Notes under the pieces: model-generated
What the model was told of the DNA's origin: nothing
Seen by the model: the letters and a program-made list of their open reading frames with translations, nothing else
Database searches by the model: none
Translations under genes and position numbers: made by a program
In this document: in pieces, positions 47,561-57,495 of the stretch
Layout: each line of letters starts with the position of its first letter
Position numbering within the stretch: the stretch's first letter is position 1
NCBI GenBank assembly: GCA_963971225.1
Contig: OZ020269.1
Location: 15,870,421 to 15,934,420, forward strand
DNA: 64,000 bases
DNA from: Melieria omissa
Taxonomy: Eukaryota > Arthropoda > Insecta > Diptera > Ulidiidae
Direction of reading: 5' to 3'

Positions 47561-47692
47561 ATCATTGCGCTTAAAAAACTACAGCACAACACCGACTAGA
47601 TTCACTCATCTCTGTGAGGTCACACATAACTATATAGCATGCTATATATTATAGAAAATCCAAAGTAATTCAATCAACGTTGCCTTCTGCAC

Positions 47693-48362
47693 TCAATCCA
47701 AATGATTGTATCGCAAAAAGTCGGCCGCATACTTGTCCCCATACATGTCGCCATTTTCCTTGTTGTAGAACAACGGCACCGGCACATAGTTGCCCAGACC
47801 ATAGCTGAGATCTTCCTTTAGGCGCTGATCTGGCTTACGGCCCAGCGAGATTACCTTCGCGTACAACTCTGTGTCCAACTGCAGTGCTCGATCAAAGTCC
47901 TTCCAGTGCACGAATTTGATGGTGTCGCCCGAGATGGCATTCTTGTCCAGCAGCTCAATGAGCGTGTTCGAGTTAACAGGCTGCACTACGCTATATTCGC
48001 GCTCCGCTGCCGCAGCAGCAACCGACGGATGTAGCAGCATTCGTTTGCTTCGTGAGGTGGCGGTTTCTGTCAGCCAATTTGCCATGTCGGCGAATGTCTG
48101 CCGGTCGAGAGTTCATGGACTGAATGATTTGAAATTTGTGTTAAATTTTCATGCAACTTACGTCTTCAGTGCTGTCGCTGCGTCCCATACGCGGTATGGT
48201 TTTCATGTTCTTGAAGAAATAACTATCGCTCGATCGGCGTCCCAGTCGCGGCACATTTTTGGTTATCTTCAGAAAAAAGCCAGGACTGTCGTCGCCACGA
48301 CTGTGCGTCACTGTGGCGAGGAGACCGAGCAAGCTCAGCGCGAGCAATGTGATTAAATTCAT
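47693..48362 (-). CDS. ETH: ecdysis-triggering hormone precursor
   Basis: Peptide hormone precursor made in the epitracheal (Inka) cells of insects; its amidated peptides act on the ETH receptor to start the ecdysis motor programme. Exon 1 is 48362-48162 (67 codons), the intron 48161-48098 (64 bp, GTAAGT to GGCAG), exon 2 48097-47693; total 201 amino acids against about 203 in Drosophila. Residues 1-23 are a signal peptide. ETH1 is residues 24-40 (DDSPGFFLKITKNVPRL), then Gly for amidation and Arg-Arg. ETH2 is residues 44-59 (SSDSYFFKNMKTIPRM), then Gly-Arg. The C-terminal part holds the conserved VVQPVNSNTLIELLDKNAI and KFVHWKDFDRALQ blocks seen in Drosophila. Another AG upstream of the intron end was rejected because an in-frame stop follows it. 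The gene has a TATA/initiator promoter. Confidence 0.96.
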
Positions 48363-48448
48363 TTGGAAAGTGCCAAGTCGAATGAAACTTTTCGTACTGT
48401 ATTCAGTTGTAGGTGCTGCACATTGTACTGGACTGTTTTTGGTGTTCG

Positions 48449-48484
48449 AACTGAAGTTTGCTGAAAATGTTTGGCTTATTTATA
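48449..48484 (-). promoter_or_regulatory. ETH core promoter (TATA box and initiator)
   Basis: On the minus strand TATAAATA (48484-48477) lies 32 bp before the A of an initiator TCAGTT (48454-48449), the Drosophila-type arrangement. Transcription from about 48452 would leave a 5' leader of about 90 bases before the ETH start codon. No ecdysone receptor site was recognised by eye. Confidence 0.75.
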
Positions 48485-48948
48485 TGAAAGTCTTGGCGTA
48501 GAAATGGCAAACCTGTATGTTTATTTCTTTATTGCTAACAATTGTTATCGACATTTTCTGTGGCTATGTCTTTGACGAATTCATTATCCATGCGGGCTGC
48601 GCTATGGACGAATTAACATTATCGATCGCTTGGCAGAGTTCAATGAAACGTTGAGATAAGCAGCTCGTCCTATATTTGTATCTCCAGCGTTGGATTACGC
48701 GGTTTACTCACATTGGAAAGATGTGAGTGCAGTTCTCAGAGGAAAGCTTGGATATATTTTTACTTGGAATCATTGTGGGAGAGACGGCTCTGTGTACAAT
48801 TTTGAGCCCAATAGGATTTCGAATTTTATTTTCCAGTCAAAATGGTTGCAACAAAGAGATATTTGTGGTCTTACACCACCAAACCCCCTCACGTGTAACC
48901 ACTACTTGACAATACAGACATTCCTGTTTTTTTCCTCATAGGCGTAAG

Positions 48949-49075
48949 CAGTGGCGCACACAGGATTTTATTTTGAGTACAAGTTTTGAGGTGAATACCA
49001 TTCGACTTTTTTACTTTTTTTCACTTTTTAAGTTTGGGAGGGTTTGAACCCCCAAAAACCTCCTGTGTGCCACTG
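48949..49075. mobile_element. hAT-type MITE, 127 bp
   Basis: Starts CAGTGGCGCACACAGGA and ends with the inverted CAGTGGCACACAGGAGG. The 8-bp flanks GGCGTAAG and GACGTAAG differ at one base. It lies between ETH and the ARL14EP-like gene, about 440 bp upstream of the latter. Confidence 0.85.
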
Positions 49076-49517
49076 GACGTAAGGATACTCATTCTTGTAC
49101 TATATAGGTATGTATGTATCTTTGTGATCAGGACTAACCGTAGCATTGAGTTGGTGGCGTCCTTCTGTAGATCCAACTGCCTAGAAATTTTGTTAACTTT
49201 TGAACGAGTTTAGTTACAAAAGCAAAGAGCGAAATTTGAAACCGGCATAAAAACTGTTTCTTTATGTCTATTTTACCATAAGATTCTACCCAAAAACAAG
49301 TAAATATGTCAATAATATACCAACCAATATGTTTCGCATAAATAAACGAATTTCTTTAGTTTTTGTGCCGTAAAGAATTCGTGTTTTCGCAAAAACTTTC
49401 CTTGCAGTCGCTTTCTATTTTGCATTGCCGGAAATGTGGCAACTATGCGCAACAATCATAACGGTACGCGTAGCCATTCGGTTGAATTGGTTGCGCTAAA
49501 ATTCGTCACTAGCTGAA

Positions 49518-49739
49518 ATGGATAAAAACCAAGCCGCAGCTGGGGCGCCGCGTAACAGACGCCCGAAACTATACGAAAAAGTGCTGCCGAAAAAAGCGTC
49601 CGAAGCCGATCCCTGCGACTGTCCGTATGCACGTTGTCCAGGCTGCTGGTACACCTGCAGGCAGTGTGGCAGCAACAAGTGCAGCCCGTTTTGCCGTGTA
49701 AACCGCGTGCAGCCGCTCGAATGGAAGCGGTCGGACTAG
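49518..49739 (+). CDS. small ARL14EP-like cysteine-rich protein
   Basis: A single-exon gene for 73 amino acids. Residues 30-62 (CDCPYARCPGCWYTCRQC, then GSNKCSPFCRVNR) contain nine cysteines in the pattern of the C-terminal domain of ARL14 effector protein (ARF7EP_C family). Members are small; in mammals ARL14EP links the small GTPase ARL14 to myosin on class II MHC vesicles. That role cannot simply be carried over to a fly. The N-terminus is basic and Pro/Lys-rich with no signal peptide, so the protein is probably cytosolic or nuclear, with cysteines that may bind metal. The start is the first ATG in frame, shortly after a stop. Polyadenylation signals follow at 49847-49856. Convergent with Orc4. 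Confidence 0.85.
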   Translation: MDKNQAAAGAPRNRRPKLYEKVLPKKASEADPCDCPYARCPGCWYTCRQCGSNKCSPFCRVNRVQPLEWKRSD

Positions 49740-49774
49740 TGGAGTGAGCTGCGTTTTCTCATGCTCACGTTTTC

Positions 49775-49856
49775 TTTATTTATAAAACCTAATCTTTACT
49801 CTTAACGCTAAAGAACGTTTGTACTAATTTTGTGCGAGAACTTGTAAATAAATAAA
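49775..49856. terminator. overlapping convergent polyadenylation signals
   Basis: Two overlapping AATAAA on the plus strand (49847-49856) serve the ARL14EP-like gene. AATAAA on the minus strand (49780-49775) is the first signal beyond the Orc4 stop. If both are used, the two transcripts overlap by roughly 100 bases. Confidence 0.6.
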
Positions 49857-49885
49857 TATTAAAAAGATAAAATCAACTGGCCTTT

Positions 49886-51367
49886 TCAGATCAGCGAGCT
49901 TTGTGCCCATTGCGTGACTTCCGTGGGCAGTGCTTGATACTTTTGTACGGCCTGACTGATTTGCGCATAAGTCAGCGCCAGCCGGTGCATCTCGAACTCC
50001 TTCTGCACCTTGCAGCTGGCCGTGGACACTGGCAGTATCATTTCCATGTTGCGCAAATGTTCGAACGCCTTCAGCGCTACGGCGCGCTCCATGGCCTGCA
50101 TGCTGGATGAGGTTTTGGCGAATTTCGAGAAGCGTGCAAAGATTATTTCAAAGTTAAAAGGATCGCGATCGTAGATCTCTGAATGGTGTTTGATTGCAAT
50201 CACCAGGCACAGCTCCAGCACGGAGAGGTCGCCCAGTAGTTCCACCTTGGGGTCGACGGTATAGCTAGCAGCAAGCTGCACCAACTGTTCGGCAGTTATG
50301 TGTGGCCGCGTGTCGGGCTGCAGCTGACACACCAGGCGGAATATGAAATTCTTCAGAAAGGGCTGGCTGATGTCGAAGTCGTGCAGTGTTTGCAGCGCAT
50401 GCACAGCTGCCGATGTAGGGTCGCTAACCAGCAGAGCAATGTGGTGATTCCATGACTCAATGTACTTTTTACTAAACTTGTACTTGGCCGGATTAAAGTG
50501 GTTTCTATGAAAAGTCAATTCAGCAGAGTTTAACAATTTGAGTGTGGAAACGCGTTCGGCAATGTGCTTCATCTCAGCTTCGCTAGGTATGCTGAGCAGC
50601 GTTTCGAAGAGTTGCAAGTAGTCCTCAAAGTTTGTAACAGTTGAAAATAGAAAAACTTGCCTGAAAAATCATGTTTGCAATTGTTTTTTTGCAGTTGAAA
50701 ATGTGCCATACTGACCTGTGCGAGAAGCGCGACTTGACACGCTTTTCCAGCAGCTCAATGACATCGAGCCGACACGTTGCGCCCAACACACAGATGGGCG
50801 CCTGCGCTGACTGCGATACATCGAATAAATTGTACAGCAGCGTTTGATTGTGGTGCGCGCAGAAGAGATCGAACTCCTCCAGTATGAAAATCACACTCTT
50901 TGACTTTTTATCGCCAGCCTTCAGGCAGGCCAGTAGAAAGGCCAAATTCTCTGCGAACGAGCCAAACACTTTGCCATCGGCAACATTCTCCAGCTTCATC
51001 TGTACCGTGGCCGATTTCAGTGCCAAACGGTCATCTGTGTGCAGGTTTCCATCCAAGTGTACCAGCAGCGTGTTTTGCTGAAAATCTTTCGATGGCAGCA
51101 GGTCTGTGAGCACAGCATTAATTAGCTGAAAGCATTGATAACTTACAAGGCCGCTCAAATTAAAATTTTCCATGAACAACTCACAGTGGTCTTGCCGGAT
51201 CCTCTGGGTCCAATTAGCAGCAGCGAGTTCGACTCGCCCAGCTCAATTGTGCGCTGCAGCAATTGTCGCACATTTTCCCGTTCCGCCTCGTGGCCACGCA
51301 GCGTTGTTGTATCACATTGCAAGCGCTCCTTAAGAAAACGACGTGTCAACGTTAGTTCATCCAACAT
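49886..51367 (-). CDS. Orc4: origin recognition complex subunit 4
   Basis: AAA+ subunit of the origin recognition complex, which binds replication origins and helps load the MCM helicase in the nucleus. Three exons: 51367-51185, 51125-50716 and 50660-49886, with introns of 59 and 55 bp (GTGAGT/TTTCAG and GTCAGT/TTTCAG); total 455 amino acids (human 436, Drosophila about 459). Walker A is GPRGSGKT at residues 53-60, split from the rest by intron 1. Walker B is [11 protein letters not shown] (residues 139-149), with Glu where most relatives have Asp in [37 protein letters not shown] and [20 protein letters not shown] are near-identical to human ORC4. Exon 3 holds the lid and winged-helix part. 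The start is the only ATG before the conserved region, with the expected family spacing. Confidence 0.97.
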
Positions 51368-51637
51368 TTTTTCAAAATTTGCAAATTGAATTTGCCGAAT
51401 TCAATATTTTGTATTGGAACAGCTGCAAGGCGCCAATTTTGTACTCAGCTGCCAATCAGATGGCTGCAGATACGTTTTCGTTGGCAATGCTAACGGGCTT
51501 CTCGATTTGGTTTTGATTGGCAACGTAAACAGCTGATAACTTTGATCATTGTTGCCACTATGGTAGAATTTTACCAAACTGGTAGGTTTATTTTTGTTTT
51601 CTTTTTTGGTAAATTGCTAGATTTGATTGTGACATAA

Positions 51638-52144
51638 GCGGCCTTTAGACGGTCGCACATGTCCGCAATCATGTGCGGCGCGACGAGAAGAATGACCGTG
51701 TAAACGCAAGAAATTCGTGTCGTCGGACATGTGCGACGGTTTTCAAAATTTTTTGATTTCTCTGTCGGCGCGACGCACATGTGCGACCGTGTAAACGGCT
51801 GTGTGACACACATAGTGCATTTTTTCATTCGATCGGTGGACAGCGAGCAGTGAGGATGGCGTCGCAAAAAAATGAAATATTATGGAAGGAGTTCTTTGAG
51901 GTGTATAAACACAATCCCGAACTGTGAAAAGTAAAAGGTGAAGAATATAAAAATTAAAAAAAACGCAGCATAGAGGTGCTTTTATGCAAATTTAAAGAAA
52001 TTGATGCGAAAGCGCATACCATGTTGCTTCGTTGGCAGCAGCGAGACAACTGAAGTGTGCGCACATGTTTGACCGTGTAAACGCTCATCGCACATTTCCC
52101 CCATCGCACATGATTGCAAACATGTGCGACTGTCTAAAGGCCGC
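51638..52144 (+). mobile_element. PIF/Harbinger-type non-autonomous element with MADF relic
   Basis: GCGGCCTTTAGAC(G/A)GTCGCACATGT at the left end and its inverse at the right form inverted repeats of about 40 bp with few mismatches. Subterminal copies of ACATGTGCGACNGTGTAAACG recur inside. The flanking trinucleotides (TAA left, TAT right) do not match exactly, so the target duplication is not proven. It carries a MADF-like frame. 507 bp, just upstream of Orc4. Confidence 0.7.
51856..52053 (+). pseudogene. MADF-domain protein remnant of a Harbinger element
   Basis: From the ATG at 51856 a 66-codon frame reads MASQKNEILWKEFFEVYK, HNPEL, then a stop in place of the usual Trp. It goes on KVKGEEYKN, another stop, and LLCKFKEIDAKAHTML, before a final stop. 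This is the beginning of a MADF DNA-binding domain such as the accessory protein of PIF/Harbinger transposons. Two internal stops and loss of the rest make it a pseudogene. Confidence 0.65.
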
Positions 52145-52519
52145 TATAGATTTTGAAAAAAATCTAGTGTCTTCTTCAATTCGAACAATCCCAGTTATAA
52201 AAAAGTCTGGCAAAGATTGTAAAAGTTATTTGGCATGACTGACAAATATTGAAGCGGAAACGTGATAAACTGACTCACAAGTATCCGTGTCTAATTTTTG
52301 CAATGTAGCCGAGAGAGTCCATCATTTGCAGTCCATCATAATCATGTGTTAATGAAACTGTTTGTTTAATTGTGACACAGACTTAATGGATGAAAATTCA
52401 CAACAATTTTTATTTTTCGCCATGCAGAACAATCTGATTGTGTTGTGTTCGTTGGACGGTTAAGATGGCGCAAGAGAGTAACCAAAAATGTTGATACATT
52501 TTTATTCATGCGTCATCAT

Positions 52520-52867
52520 CAGGGACCGAACTTTGCTACGATCGTAGTGAATCTGCTACGATTTTCAAAATATTTTAAATTCTGCTTCGCGGCTCCGCTT
52601 GAGACCCAATCTACTACGATTTTTTCCAAGGCAAAATGTGGGGAAAATGTGAACATTTTATAATCCCGGTCGCCGAAATACGCCAATTGTTGTAAGTTTT
52701 TTTCACTCGCGAATGTTTTTTGAGGGGGACTACCATATAAAATCAAATCATGGATGTCAATTTAATTGGATTTGTCTAAATTCAAAAATTCACTACGGAA
52801 ATTTAGGTTTCACTACGCTTTTTGGCATTTGTCACTACGATTTTGGATTTGCCAGGTCCGAACCCTG
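52520..52867. mobile_element. hAT-type MITE, 348 bp
   Basis: Left end CAGGGACCGAACTTTGC, right end (inverted) CAGGGTTCGGACCTGGC, with an exact 8-bp duplication GTCATCAT at 52512-52519 and 52868-52875. CTACGATCGTAGTG near the left end and ACTACGATTTT copies form subterminal repeats. No coding. Confidence 0.9.
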
Positions 52868-53152
52868 GTCATCATCATCAAAATCTACTGAGCTTGTGAG
52901 ACATTTCAGCTCACTGAGCAACTGCTCCTGTGAAAAATGTTTTTTTTTTGGGAAATCCAATTATTTTCCAATATTTATTTACCTATCTAATTCACAAGGA
53001 TAAAAATAATTGTTTGATTAAAAACTAATGTTTAATGCAGCAATTGTGTTGAGAACAAGATATAATGTTTATAAATGGAGCTTAATACTTTATGTTATTA
53101 TATCAGAATTAATTCCAAAATAAAATGTTAGTTTGATCTAAAAAATTATATG

Positions 53153-53590
53153 CAAATGAAATTTATAAAGTGCGATGGGTAGCAGGAACTCTCTCTTCAT
53201 CGTACCCTGATTTTCTAACAATTAATGTGATTATGCTAACAAATGTCAGATTTTATTGCCCATCTGTGCTGCAAAAAAAATATATAAAATTAAATATTTT
53301 TTTAAAAAAGCTTATACGTTTTAAAATATTTAACTGTATTAATGGTAGCAAAACTGAAAGTTTAACAATTTATGTGAGAATCTTGTAAACGAATCTTGAG
53401 AAAGGATCTTGTAGAAGTGACGAGATTAATTTTACATATTTTTGCAGTACTGAAAGTAGATTTTCAATGTTGTGCTATACAAAAATAAAGGTTAATCAAA
53501 CTGACACAAATAAATTAAAGCATTGACAATTGCTACTAAAAGAAATAAGTGTACGGCATCTACGTGGTACACTTTATTAATTTCACTATG
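53153..53590. mobile_element. MITE, possibly P-element-like, copy 2
   Basis: Same family as 32,948-33,396. Shared blocks include AACTCTCTCTTCATCGTAC, AATGTGATTATGCTAACAAATGTCAG-like sequence, AAAATAAAGGTTAA and GACAATTGCTACT. The right end is CATAGTGAAATTAATAAAGTG inverted; the left end CAAATGAAATTTATAAAGTG is more worn. No 8-bp duplication is visible, so it is older or the flank has changed. It lies about 200 bp upstream of the coiled-coil gene. Confidence 0.85.
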
Positions 53591-53789
53591 AGTTCTGATA
53601 GAATTTTGAGAGAATTTTTCAGGTTAGTTTGGTAGAAAATATTTTTCGGTTGTGGCAACACTGAATGTATCGGAGTGTCAACGGCTTTTCAATGCTGCCA
53701 ACAACTGGTTAGTCTTCAAAATTTAATTCATCTGTTGGGTTTTGTTCAACGATTATCGCTGGTTTTGTTATTTTCAATAAATTCAGTCA

Positions 53790-54538
53790 ATGGGTAAGCA
53801 ATTTGATTCATAAATTAATCGAAACATATGAAGCAATTAATGACGATTTCTTTCAGCCAACTTACAACTGAAGGAAGAGATGGAAACGTTGCGAAAGCTG
53901 CGTAAGTCTAGTTTTTTTTTCATTGGAAGCTCGTTCCGCCGTGGATTGACTTGCCTTCTTTTGCAGGTGAACAATACGAAGAGCGGTTGCGACTGGTTGG
54001 CTTGGAGTTGTCCGACCTGCCGGATGATGTCTCTGCTATGCTGGATGAGTGTGTGGAGCTGCAGCGCGCCACGCAACTGCACGACCTGAGCGAGGAGTTG
54101 ATAAGGGAATTTTACTACGCGCATAAGAAGGAGAAAATCGTTAACACTTTGACTGTGGCTAAAATGCTAAACAAAGTCAAAGCTCTGGAGCGGCAACTGG
54201 AAAAGGAAAGGTCCGAGGGTGCATTATTGGAGAAGTAAGATTTGCAGCATTCTTGGTTGGCTGTTTCTGTATTTGTTGTGGTTGTATTGTAGATTTCTTA
54301 CAAATGTTAACAAGCGTCTGCTGTCTGAGGCCGAAATGGATCGCAATAAGATCATGTTAGAGGCAAAAATTCAAGAGATCTTGACAAAGCAGGTTAGTAG
54401 AAATATTGGTAAATATGCGTTTGTTTGATAGATGAGAAAATTTTCTTTCAGGATACACTCAATGTGGCCGAAAATCTGAATATTGATGATCTCATAGAAA
54501 AAGTTGAACGCTTGGAGAAAAGCAAGATGAAGAAATGA
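53790..54538 (+). CDS. small coiled-coil protein, candidate augmin subunit Wac
   Basis: Five coding exons by splice signals and frame: 53790-53793, 53857-53901, 53967-54234, 54293-54392 and 54452-54538; every junction has GT/AG and keeps phase. The product is 167 amino acids, almost wholly helical and highly charged. Residues 1-30 (MANLQLKEEMETLRKLREQ) and the region from about residue 85 to the end show heptad-like spacing, typical of coiled coils. A more conserved-looking middle reads LVGLELSDLPDDVSAMLDEC. No signal peptide or membrane segment. Size and shape fit the Drosophila augmin subunit Wac (about 164 residues), which recruits gamma-tubulin to spindle microtubules, but I am recalling this and cannot confirm it. 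The first exon holds only four coding bases. Confidence 0.8.
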
Positions 54539-54840
54539 TTACATATGTTGAATGCTGTTTTGTAGGATGGAGCATGAAACAAAAATATATTGTATATAGT
54601 TGTATCATGGGATGGAGCACGTTATTTTTAAAATGTTTTACTGTTTTTTGTTCAGCGGAAAATGTTGTTCTGAAAATAAAATAGTCGTAAGATGGTCCTT
54701 TTTTACTAAGAATAATTTGTATCATTCATTGATTAGAATGACAGTCTGATTGACTGCCCGGTAAATCGTGCCGATGCCCAGCTGCATAAAAGCAACGAAG
54801 CACTGGCCCAGCTGCATAAAAGTATTTGAATAATTCGTGC

Positions 54841-55945
54841 CAGTGATGGAATTTGGGCCCAAGTGTATCGTATCAAACATCAGCATAAGAGTGTACGTTA
54901 TTCAAGCAAATTGTTTCAATTTTTTCCAAGCTCTCAAGGCAACTTTAATAACATCGTTATTAAAAAACAATTCAAAAGTAGTATTCGAAATTAAAATGTG
55001 TATTTAACAACACCTGAAATTTACTTCTAATTTAAACAAGAAATATATATATATAGATTATTCTAAATAGGAATGAGGCTTTCAGGAAATCTTTCTTTTG
55101 TATTAAGGAAAAGGCAATGCTTACTTGTAAAACGGTTTCATAATTTGCTTCTGACTGGCTGAAGAGTGGGGAATGGATGAAATACCTTTAACAACTCTTA
55201 AAATGTTTTTGAAAAGAGGCTCTTCTAGTTAATTTTTTAGAAAAGCAAACTTTTGCCCAAAATTCAGTTATACCAACATTTGAAAAGATTCTCATTGTTA
55301 ATTTCTTCGAGATATTTAATCTTTGGGAAAAAGCGTGGACACAATTGGTAGAACAGTATTTGTTTTACCCAGCAAGACATGATCGGGTGAAAACTTTGGC
55401 AGAAAATGTTATATTTCATCATTAAAGTTAACTCTTTTTCTTAAAGAGTGAAGAAACTTTATGTAAGAATCACGATATTTCCTTAAAATTTTGAAAAATC
55501 CTGATCAGATATAACCCCTGATATAATCTACTCAAACTACACAACACACATCACCCACAGGTAATTGATGTTCAAATAAATTTATGTCTTTTATATCTTT
55601 GCAATCAATTACTTCTTTTTCCAAAAATTTCTTGCTAAATGGTGAAATGAAAATGCAATTCTTAAAAGAAATGTGTGAATTCGTGCGTCTTCCGATTGCA
55701 TTGACGATGGTAATATGACAAAAACTATCCATGACTAGTTAGAGATGTTAAGCTATGTCACTAATTTTCATTTTAAAATTGCCACACAATTTGCAAACAT
55801 TTTTATTTTTAGTGTTAGAAGGCAATAAAACCTTTTCTTTTGGTTCCTCGACCAGTGTGTACCAAAAACAAGGCCTGTGTACCAAAGTACTTTTAAACTG
55901 TGATTGTATCAAAAAAGTACAATAGTATCAAGAATTCCATCACTG
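54841..55945. mobile_element. hAT-type element, 1.1 kb, with exact target duplication
   Basis: Ends CAGTGATGGAATT at both sides (inverted at the right), flanked by ATTCGTGC at 54833-54840 and 55946-55953. The CAGTGATGG terminus and 8-bp duplication indicate the hAT superfamily. The interior has only short frames; one on the minus strand (55,732-55,532, with SFCHITIVNAIGRRT) could be a piece of transposase but is not recognisable. Located between the coiled-coil gene and RpS15. Confidence 0.88.
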
Positions 55946-56289
55946 ATTCGTGCTCATATTTAGAAGATTCGATTTCTGAAAACTTTCAGCAAGATGCATT
56001 TACAACAAAATTCGCGTGTATTTTGTTAGTGTTTTCGATCACTTCGTGGTCAAAGTCGATGGACAGTTCAGTTGCCAACAGCATTGCCAGTATTAAATAA
56101 CTAACCTATACATAATAATAAGAATAAAATATGTTGCAATTTGTTGTTTATTTTGCACAAAAAGGAGTTTCTAATTGTAATTGTTGAGTTGTTCGTATAG
56201 CGGCACTTTTTCATGCGCACATGTTTTCGTTATTGTTGGCAGACAGCAGATTGTTACTAAGTTGGTTTTTGAAATACAATTATAAACAT

Positions 56290-56400
56290 TTGTGGACCAC
56301 CAGTGATCCGCGCCGCCAGATAAATGAGTTTGCCCGTGGACCACCGGTGGTCCACGCCGGGTAGAACGTGTTAAAGCCGGGTAGAACGTGTTATGTCCAT
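56290..56400. repeat. palindromic repeat with TTAA-type end
   Basis: GTGGACCACCGGTGGTCCAC at 56336-56355 is a perfect 20-bp palindrome. A diverged half (TGTGGACCACCAGTGATCC) precedes it and two copies of GCCGGGTAGAACGTGTTA follow it, the first ending in TTAA (56371-56374). This looks like one end of a TTAA-targeting MITE; no matching left end was found. Confidence 0.6.
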
Positions 56401-56814
56401 ATTTAGAAAATGTAGCGGTTTCCTTTCTTGTGAATGAATAAATGTTTGCCTATGTTAGAAGTATTTTGCCATAAATGGCGGCGTGAGATTTCAACGCACC
56501 AAATCTCCCAGCTGTCCGATCAGTACTGCGTCAGAAGGCTGTTGTAGGGGCCTATGCTCAATCGTCCGTCTGTATAAGTTCAGTTGTTCGTGGTGTTCCT
56601 TTCGTAGGTTCGTCTACATTTGGATAAAAAAAAGCGGAAACCAGCATCACACTAAATAAACTGGTCGCTGCTGAGCCAGTAAAAATTTGTGCTATATGCA
56701 AAATTAGTATCAATAAGTACACATATTCATACATTTTTTCCATTACATTTCCAATCCGAAATTTAGTTCTTCACCAAGCAGAAATTAAAGATTCCAAATT
56801 GCTGCCCACTGCTC

Positions 56815-56970
56815 CAGGGGCGGATTCAGAAAAATATTTCGGGGGGGTGTTTCAAAAAGTAATTCTTTGATAATCATAAATTGTCTTTTAATTTGTATGT
56901 AGTTTTAATGTCGATCCCAATATTTCGGGGGGGTTTCAACCCCCAAAACACCCCCCTGAATCCGCCACTG
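56815..56970. mobile_element. hAT-type MITE (CAGNGGCGGATCCAG family), copy 2
   Basis: Same family as 34,994-35,159. Start CAGGGGCGGATTCAG, inverted end CAGTGGCGGATTCAG, the same G-rich subterminal tracts and a shared middle (AAAGTAATTCTTT, TGTAGTTTTA, GTCGATCC). Exact 8-bp duplication CACTGCTC at 56807-56814 and 56971-56978. Confidence 0.94.
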
Positions 56971-57495
56971 CACTGCTCATAGATTCAAAACGCTGGGCAG
57001 CGATATTCGAAACTAACTCCTTTTGCGATGTTCGCTTAGTATTCCCCTTCTACGCAACTGCTTAATGATCCGTGTAAACACATTAGTAACTAACATGGAA
57101 AATCATAACGAAAATTGCAAATAATATTCCTTTCATCATTGCAAAAATCTACCAAGTCTAATAGAAAAATACTTGGCTGGCAATGCTGTTCCCCTGATAT
57201 AAGCAAAACAAACAAGAAATTTTATAGCCAGAAAAAAAATCAACGTGACTCTGCCTTGTCAATATAACCTGACTTCTAGTAAACATATACTTAGGAAAGG
57301 CATGTGTGCCTTGTAAAAATCATTCTTTGGTGGTTATAGCTAGCGATTTTCACCTATTGCTATCTTATCATAAAAGCTTCACACTGCCTTATCATAAAAG
57401 GTTCCCTCCTATAGTTGGCAACACATAGCCAGTGCAGCCAACATATGAAAATCAAATCTAAATTTCCCTGTTGGCAATTCTGTGACATTTTGTTT

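Noticed and set aside
48098..48161. Alternative acceptor for the ETH intron, further upstream (ATTCAG near 48131)
   Set aside because: In the required frame it meets a stop, and the other frame loses the conserved ETH C-terminal blocks.
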